From: Paracoccus sp. M683
GTDB taxonomy: Bacteria; Pseudomonadota; Alphaproteobacteria; Rhodobacterales; Rhodobacteraceae
Reading direction: 5' to 3'
Assembly: GCF_007096355.1 (NCBI RefSeq)
Contig: NZ_VKDF01000004.1
Span: forward strand, 62,357 to 126,356
DNA length: 64,000 nt
Shown: piece by piece, positions 58,112 through 64,000 of the stretch
Numbering within the stretch: the first letter of the stretch is position 1
Layout: every line of letters starts with the position of its first letter
Translations under genes and position numbers: made by a program
Notes under the pieces: model-generated
Seen by the model: only the letters and a program-made list of their open reading frames with translations
Database searches by the model: none
What the model was told of the DNA's origin: nothing

Positions 58112-60601
58112 ATGAAGACCCATGTGAAAGCTCTGGTCGTGGGCGGCGGCGCTGTCGGTTGCGGCATTGCCTATCATCTGGCCAAGGCCGGTTGGGACAC
58201 GATGCTGGTCGAACGCGACGAGCTGACGGCGGGGTCCACCTGGCACGCGGCCGGTCTGCTGCCCCTGTTCAACATGGGCTATGCGACCAGCCATATCCAC
58301 GATTATTCGGTCAAGCTTTATGCCGCGCTGGAAGCCGAGACGGGCCTGAACGCCGGCTTCACCCGCTGTGGCAACCTGCGCATGGCGCAGACGGATGCGC
58401 GGATGGATGAATACATGCTGTATTCCGCCACCGCTGAAACCGTGGGGGTCGAGCATCAGTTCCTGACGCCCGCGCAGATCAAGGAGCGGTGGCCGCTGGT
58501 CCGTACCGACGACCTGAAAGGCGCGCTGTTCCATCCGACCGATGGCTATATCAACCCCGCCGATGTGACGCAGGCGATGGCCAAGGGCGCGCGCATGGCT
58601 GGCGCGACCATCGAGCGCCGGGTGCAGGTTAATGGCTATCTGTGGAATGGCGATGAATGGGTCGTCACCTGCGAGAAGATGGTGGAAAAGGGCGGGAACC
58701 TTGTGCCCTCGGGCGAGGTTTTCGAGATCCGGGCCGAGCATGTGGTGACCGCCACCGGCAACCATGCGCAGCGCACCGCGCGGCTTCTGGGCATCAAGAT
58801 CCCCGCCGTCCCGGTTGAACACCAGTATATCGTCACCGAACCCGATCCGGCGCTGGTCAAATGGCGTCAGGCGGGCAATCCCGAACATCCGGTGCTGCGT
58901 GACGCCGATGCGAAATGGTATGTGCGCGAAGAACGCGGCGGCTGGATCCTTGGCCCCTATGAGGAGGGCGCGCCCGCGCGTTTCCCCTATGACGTGCCGC
59001 AAAGCTTCCGCGCCGATCTGTTCCCGCTGGATCTGGAACGGATCGAGCAGGAATACATGTCGATGATCCACCGGATTCCGACCTCGGAAACGGTGGGGCT
59101 TAAGGACGATTTCAACGGCCCGATCTGCTATACCCCCGACGGCAACCCGCTGGTCGGCCCGGCGCCGGGCCTGCGCAACATGTGGCTGGCCGAGGGCTTC
59201 AGCTTTGGCATTACCGCCGCAGGTGGTGTGGGTCACTATCTGGCGCAGATGATGACGCAGGGCGAGGCCGAGATCGACATGGCCAGCCTCGACCCGCGCC
59301 GCTATGGCCGCTGGATGACCACCGAATATGCGGTCGCGAAGAACGAGGAATGCTATTCCCACGTCTTTATCCTGCACCATCCCGACGAGGAACGTCAGGC
59401 CGCGCGCCCGCTGCGCACCGCCCCCGCCTATGACCGCCAGATCGCCGCAGGGGCGCAGATGGGGCAGGTGAACGGCTGGGAACGCCCGAATTACTATGCG
59501 CCCCAAGGCTTTGACGATCACGCCGCCCGCAGCTTCCGTCGCGGCGGCTGGTGGGAATATGCCCGCGACGAGGCGCAGGCGATCCGCGAAACCGCCGGTC
59601 TGATCGACGCCTCGGCCTTTGCCAAGCACCGCGTCTATGGCCCCGGCGCGACGGCTTTTCTTGACTGGTTCACCACCAACAAACTGCCCAAGGTCGGCCG
59701 CATCAACCTGACCTATGCCCTGACCGAGGCCGGCACGACCCGCACCGAATACACCATCGTCCGGCGTGGTGAGGATGACTATTACCTCGTCTCGGCGGGC
59801 GCATGGGCCGATTACGACGCCGACAACCTGCGCAAGATGGCCGAGGAAATGGCCGGCGAGTTCGGCCCGGTGAACATTCAGGATGTCACGACGCAATGGG
59901 GCGTCTTTGCGCTGGCCGGCCCGAACAGCCGCGCCATCCTGGCCCAGCTTATCCGCGATGCCGACCCGGCCACGGCCCTGTCGAACAAGCGTTTCCCCTG
60001 GCTTTCGGCCAAGGAAATCGAGCTGGCCATGTGCCCGACCCTTGCGATCCGCGTGGCCTATACCGGCGAATTGGGCTGGGAATTGCACCACCCGGTCGAG
60101 ATGGGGCGCTATCTCTGGGACAAGCTGGTCGTGGCGGGCGAGAAGCACGGGCTGAAACTGGTCGGCGCGCGGGCGCAGAACTGGCTGCGTCAGGAAAAAT
60201 CCTATCGCGCCTTCGGGACCGAGCTTGGCCGCGACGCCACCCCGCTAGAGGCCGGGCTGGACCGCTTTGTCGATCTGGACAAGGACTTCAACGGCAAGGC
60301 CAAGATGCTGGCCAAGGGCATTCGTTCGAAATGCGTCACGCTGCTGATCGACGGCCCCGCCGACGCCGACCCCTGGGGCCGCGAAGGGCTGTTCCTGGAC
60401 GGGCAGCGCGTCGGGCGCCTGACCTCGGGCGGCTATTCGGTGGCCTTCGGCAAGCAGATCGGCATGGGCTATGTCCGCCCCGACCTGACCGAGCCGGGCA
60501 CCAAGCTGAAGGTCCGCATGTTCCGCGAGCTGTATGACGCCGAGGTGACCGAGGATAGCCCCTTCGATCCCACCAACGCCCGCATCCGCCAGGACGGCTA
60601 G
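58112..60601 (+). CDS. Dimethylglycine/sarcosine dehydrogenase-like flavoprotein with GcvT domain
   Basis: 829 aa. The N-terminal FAD-binding DAO domain has VVGGGAVGCGIAYHLAKAG and TAGSTWHAAGLLPL, where the His is the covalent FAD anchor in the DMGDH family. C-terminal GcvT/aminomethyltransferase folds (about 440-829) have WWEYARDEAQAIRETAGLIDASAFAKHRVYGPGA and GYSVAFGKQIGMGYVRP. The family oxidatively removes methyl groups from N-methyl glycine compounds onto tetrahydrofolate. Upstream AGGAAGG. Its stop overlaps the short TetR gene stop (shared CTAG). Confidence 0.92.
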   Translation: MKTHVKALVVGGGAVGCGIAYHLAKAGWDTMLVERDELTAGSTWHAAGLLPLFNMGYATSHIHDYSVKLYAALEAETGLNAGFTRCGNLRMAQTDARMDEYMLYSATAETVGVEHQFLTPAQIKERWPLVRTDDLKGALFHPTDGYINPADVTQAMAKGARMAGATIERRVQVNGYLWNGDEWVVTCEKMVEKGGNLVPSGEVFEIRAEHVVTATGNHAQRTARLLGIKIPAVPVEHQYIVTEPDPALVKWRQAGNPEHPVLRDADAKWYVREERGGWILGPYEEGAPARFPYDVPQSFRADLFPLDLERIEQEYMSMIHRIPTSETVGLKDDFNGPICYTPDGNPLVGPAPGLRNMWLAEGFSFGITAAGGVGHYLAQMMTQGEAEIDMASLDPRRYGRWMTTEYAVAKNEECYSHVFILHHPDEERQAARPLRTAPAYDRQIAAGAQMGQVNGWERPNYYAPQGFDDHAARSFRRGGWWEYARDEAQAIRETAGLIDASAFAKHRVYGPGATAFLDWFTTNKLPKVGRINLTYALTEAGTTRTEYTIVRRGEDDYYLVSAGAWADYDADNLRKMAEEMAGEFGPVNIQDVTTQWGVFALAGPNSRAILAQLIRDADPATALSNKRFPWLSAKEIELAMCPTLAIRVAYTGELGWELHHPVEMGRYLWDKLVVAGEKHGLKLVGARAQNWLRQEKSYRAFGTELGRDATPLEAGLDRFVDLDKDFNGKAKMLAKGIRSKCVTLLIDGPADADPWGREGLFLDGQRVGRLTSGGYSVAFGKQIGMGYVRPDLTEPGTKLKVRMFRELYDAEVTEDSPFDPTNARIRQDG

Positions 60602-61044
60602 GCCGGTGACCCGCCAGGCGCGCCCTCCCGGTTCAGCAACATGCTGAACTGCTGGGCCAGTGGCGGCGCGCGAAACGGTGCCAGGTCATTTCGGATCGGG
60701 TTCTGCATCTGCAACAGCGCATAGCCATGGGTCATGGACCAGATGGCGTTCTCGATCAGCCAGGACTCTGCCGGGTCGGTGACGAAAGGGGCACAGATCC
60801 GGTGCAACTGGCCATAGGCCTCTAGCGAGGCGTGAAGCGCCGCAAAGCGCCGCATGCCCTCGGCCGCCATTGCCGTCTTGAGGACGTTCAGCCCATCGAA
60901 ATGATAGGCGGGCGCGGCATGGGACACGCGAGCCTGCTGCGACGCCCCGCGCAGGATCAGCACCTTGCCGTCCTCCAGCATGAGGATTCCCGCCAGAATC
61001 AGCGCATGACGCAAATCGTCGTGTTGATGCTTGGTGCGAGGCAC
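60598..61044 (-). CDS. Short TetR-family regulator (reduced ligand domain)
   Basis: 148 aa from GTG 61044. The TetR helix-turn-helix region is present (LRHALILAGILMLEDG, LILRGASQQARVSHAAPAYHFDGLNVLKTAMAAEG). The ligand-binding part is about 40-50 residues shorter than in usual TetR/WHG-type proteins: after HASLEAYGQLHRICAPFV it goes directly to WLIENAIWSMTHGYALLQM. It may be an internally deleted or a naturally short form. A 13-bp palindrome lies 17 bp before the start, and it converges with the flavoprotein gene. Confidence 0.7.
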   Translation of the reverse strand: MPRTKHQHDDLRHALILAGILMLEDGKVLILRGASQQARVSHAAPAYHFDGLNVLKTAMAAEGMRRFAALHASLEAYGQLHRICAPFVTDPAESWLIENAIWSMTHGYALLQMQNPIRNDLAPFRAPPLAQQFSMLLNREGAPGGSPA

Positions 61045-61325
61045 TGGATTTACGTGACGCTGTCAAGTTGACATGCGATTTAACATTTGTGCGTTTTGGT
61101 CACGAGTGCGGTCGCTATTGGCAGGCTGGCGGTCGAAGTTTTCCTTTATTGCTTGCCACGGCGCGCCTGTCATTTTTCGTCTCAGCGTTGGATGATCAGG
61201 CGCGTCGGCCAAACTAACCGCTTTCGTTGATCCCGGATATTAATGCCGCAACCCACGAAAGGGACAAGCGGCATTTTGCCGGTCGTCTGCCACGTCATCC
61301 GCCTGTTCGTCCTGATACGAAAATC
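61045..61325. other. Intergenic stretch without genes
   Basis: Between the TetR start and the tRNA-Gly terminator. Apart from the palindrome at 61061-61073 nothing was recognised. Confidence 0.5.
61061..61073. promoter_or_regulatory. Perfect palindrome TGTCAA-G-TTGACA, candidate TetR operator
   Basis: 13-bp perfect inverted repeat 17 bp upstream of the TetR start codon, the usual place for an autoregulatory TetR operator. It also contains TTGACA. Confidence 0.6.
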
Positions 61326-61353
61326 AAAAGGCCGACCCGAGGGCCGGCCTTTT
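61326..61353 (-). terminator. Terminator of tRNA-Gly
   Basis: 12-bp stem ending in A4/T4 around a 4-nt loop; on the minus-strand transcript the single non-Watson-Crick pair becomes G-U. It starts 6 bp after the tRNA. Confidence 0.85.
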
Positions 61354-61358
61354 CGAAT

Positions 61359-61433
61359 TGGAGCGGGCGATGAGATTCGAACTCACGACCCTAACCTTGG
61401 CAAGGTTATGCTCTACCCCTGAGCTACGCCCGC
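61359..61433 (-). tRNA. tRNA-Gly (anticodon GCC), CCA encoded
   Basis: On the minus strand: acceptor GCGGGCG/CGCCCGC, D-arm AGCTCAGGGGTAGAGC, anticodon stem AACCT.. around loop TTGCCAA (GCC), T-arm GAGTTCGAATCTC, discriminator T and CCA at 61361-61359. Confidence 0.96.
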
Positions 61434-61586
61434 ACTCCGTACCGTTGGCATTTCCGCCGCTGGTGGAGGGTGATTTATAAGGGCAGGCCGGGGGGTGCAA
61501 GGGGAAAAAATGGTCTTTGGCGGAATTTTTCTGTCATTGACATGCGGGCGCCGTGGGCCATCGTGCACAGGCCGAAAGGAGGCGTG

Positions 61587-62204
61587 ATGAAGGCAGCTGA
61601 CATCCTGACGGAATTTGTGCGTGACGGCCTGTCAGGCGGGGCCGACCGGCCTGCGCTGGCCGAGGCCCTGCGCAACGCCGGCTGGGCCGAGGCCGAGGTT
61701 CAGGCGGCGCTGGGCCAATGGGCCGACATGCCCGGCCTGCCGCCGGTGCCGCGGCCGACCGCCTATGTCTCGGCGCGCGAAGCCCTTCTTTATGGGCTGC
61801 TGTTCATCGCTCTGGGCGTCGTCGCCTCGCATATCGTGATCCTGGGCTTCGGCATCATCAACTACCTGCTGCCGGATCCGTTCGAATATTATACCAGCAG
61901 CGGCACGGGCCTGCGGTGGCCGATTGCCGCGCTGATCGCCTTTCTGCCATTGTTTCTTTACGTCAACCGGCAGGTCAATCGGGGCGGCGGTGATGATGCG
62001 CTGCGCAAGCGGTCTCTGGTCCGGCGTTGGGTCGCCTCGGTAACCATGCTGATCGCGATGCTGACCTTGCTGGGCGATCTGGTAACGGTGGTCTATGTGT
62101 TCCTGAACGGCGACCTGTCATTGCGCTTTGTCGCCAAGGCCGGGCTGGTGGCGGTCATGGGGGTGCTGGTTCTGGCCTATTACAGGGACGAGATGGATGG
62201 CTAG
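61587..62204 (+). CDS. DUF5671-family membrane protein
   Basis: 205 aa. An N-terminal helical UBA-like part (ILTEFVRDGLSGGADRPALAEALRNAGWAEAEVQAALGQW, about 4-45) is followed by four spans (about 68-200: AREALLYGLLFIALGVVASHIVILGFGIINYLL and others). Start ATG 61587 follows GAAAGGAG. Function unknown. Overlaps the next gene by 8 bp. Confidence 0.82.
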   Translation: MKAADILTEFVRDGLSGGADRPALAEALRNAGWAEAEVQAALGQWADMPGLPPVPRPTAYVSAREALLYGLLFIALGVVASHIVILGFGIINYLLPDPFEYYTSSGTGLRWPIAALIAFLPLFLYVNRQVNRGGGDDALRKRSLVRRWVASVTMLIAMLTLLGDLVTVVYVFLNGDLSLRFVAKAGLVAVMGVLVLAYYRDEMDG

Positions 62205-62622
62205 GCGGGCAAAGGGCTGGGCCACGATGGCAATCACGGCTTTGGGCGTCATGGCCATCGCCGGGGGCATCCTGATCGCCGGCGGGCCGGGGCAGGGCAG
62301 GGCCGAGCGGCGCGACGACATGAGGCGCAGCGACCTGTGGGCATTGCAGACACAGTTGATCTGCCTGGCCAGCGAAAAAGGGCGGCTGGACGCGGTCGTC
62401 GAGACGACAGCCGCCTGCCCCGATGCGCCGAACCTGACTGATCCGGTGACCGGCGAGCCCTATCGGATCGAGGTGATCGACGACGAAAACCTGCGGCTTT
62501 GCGCGATATTCGAGGTGCCGCAGCCCGACAACCGGCCGCGTTACGACGGGCAGGGCGGTTTCGATGACACGGGCTGCATGGTGATGAACCTGCCCAAAAG
62601 CAGCTATCAGCCGGGCGGCTAG
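62197..62622 (+). CDS. Small membrane-anchored protein, unknown function
   Basis: 141 aa. One N-terminal span (GWATMAITALGVMAIAGGILIAG, about 6-28), then an extracytoplasmic domain with four Cys (LICLASEKG, AACPDAP, LCAIFEV, TGCMVMN) and LTDPVTGEPYRIEVIDDENLRLCA. Starts inside the DUF5671 stop codon region (ATGGATGGCTAG), so the two are coupled. No family recognised. Stops converge with the DUF4260 gene (shared CTAG). Confidence 0.72.
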   Translation: MARRAKGWATMAITALGVMAIAGGILIAGGPGQGRAERRDDMRRSDLWALQTQLICLASEKGRLDAVVETTAACPDAPNLTDPVTGEPYRIEVIDDENLRLCAIFEVPQPDNRPRYDGQGGFDDTGCMVMNLPKSSYQPGG

Positions 62623-63010
62623 CCGCCGTTGCGCCCGATCCGGCCCAGATGGGTCAGCCGGAAGCCGTCGGGCGATTTCAGCCCGTATCCGATGGCCCGG
62701 TCCGCGCCGACATGCGCCAGCCACAGCCCGCCAAGCGCGATCAGCAGGGTCTGGCCCGTGATCACGCCCAGCACAGCCAGCACCAGCCCGGCGCCATAAA
62801 GATGTGCGGCGTTATAGGTGACGGCACCCACACGCGGCCCAGCCAGATAGCCCAGCATCGACAGGTCCGGGGTCAACAGAAGCAGCGGCCATGCCCACCA
62901 GGGCCAGCCCGGCTGGACGGCGATGGCGATGGCAAACCCGGCCAGCGCGACCAGCAGGCCCTCGGCCCTTTGCCAGCCGCCGGCGATCACCGGGGCGATC
63001 ACTGGGGCGA

Positions 63011-63014
<4 letters not shown>
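62619..63014 (-). CDS. DUF4260-family membrane protein
   Basis: 131 aa, three to four spans ([65 protein letters not shown]). Ends [20 protein letters not shown], the usual DUF4260 end. Its ATG overlaps the uvrA stop (ATGA), so it is coupled to uvrA. Function unknown. Confidence 0.9.

Positions 63015-64000
<986 letters not shown>

Noticed and set aside
58049..60148. 699-codon open frame opposite the dimethylglycine dehydrogenase-like gene
   Set aside because: Antisense shadow of a gene with clear FAD and GcvT motifs.
61061..61073. TTGACA as a -35 box
   Set aside because: On the minus strand it is only about 12 bp from the TetR start codon and no -10 element can follow; the palindromic operator reading is better.

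Overview
The window reads as chromosomal DNA of an alphaproteobacterium of the Rhodobacteraceae, most likely Paracoccus or a close relative. The support is indirect: high GC with strong third-position GC bias (long antisense open frames lie opposite most genes), the mix of gene families, the CobS/CobT aerobic cobaltochelatase subunits, a PII-glnA pair and the LuxR/LuxI layout. No rRNA, prophage, insertion sequence, CRISPR array or plasmid backbone was seen. Most of the window is core chromosome with a few accessory loci.

Layout. 1-7.6 kb, mostly minus strand: dnaB (cut by the window edge), pyrE-pyrC, gap with a repeat-rich leader, a 47-aa membrane protein, an orphan fliG and purB. 7.7-13.3 kb: a membrane protein, a YihY/BrkB protein, a secreted DUF3500 + DUF1007 pair, an NTF2-like protein, trigger factor and tRNA-Leu(UAG). 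13.4-19.2 kb: NAD(P)HX repair enzyme, glnB-glnA, mazG and an M20 amidohydrolase. 19.3-24 kb: a peroxiredoxin divergent from an AraC regulator, a protealysin-type protease with its emfourin-type inhibitor, DUF808, and a lipoprotein gene that has lost its start. 24-28.3 kb: ugpBAEC glycerol-3-phosphate uptake operon. 28.3-33.4 kb: an ECF sigma/anti-sigma pair, cobS, a small secreted protein, an FMN reductase and cobT. 33.5-39.6 kb: a ScfR/RamB-like regulator, a single-domain response regulator, a small membrane protein, a solute-symporter/histidine-kinase fusion and an orphan FliM/FliN-like protein. 39.7-41.9 kb: infA-maf-RNase E/G-like-yacG and tRNA-Phe(GAA). 42-43.7 kb: quorum-sensing locus luxR / small ORF / luxI. 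43.7-47 kb: overlapping operon pyrB - PH-domain protein - degenerate dihydroorotase - plsY. 47-51 kb: MATE exporter, stand-alone RAM domain, SDR and aldehyde dehydrogenase. 51.2-57.1 kb: a tightly overlapping MoxR-DUF58-Bat operon. 57-61 kb: panC, a dimethylglycine/sarcosine dehydrogenase-like flavoprotein and a short TetR regulator with a palindromic operator candidate. 61.3-64 kb: tRNA-Gly(GCC), DUF5671, a small protein, DUF4260 and the 3' half of uvrA.

How the parts fit. Pyrimidine synthesis is split over two loci (pyrE-pyrC and pyrB-pseudo-DHOase); the second dihydroorotase has lost its metal ligands, so it probably acts as a scaffold for PyrB while the class II PyrC does the chemistry. 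Nitrogen control is glnB-glnA. Phosphate or glycerol-3-phosphate scavenging is ugpBAEC, with Pho-box-like repeats upstream.

The most unusual items are the quorum-sensing intergenic region (a 21-bp near-perfect palindrome, then an 80-codon ORF running into luxI), the two flagellar switch-type proteins with no other flagellar genes nearby, the symporter-kinase/response-regulator/ScfR-like cluster, and the lipoprotein frame whose ATG is followed at once by a stop. No clear-cut new defence or biosynthetic system was found.
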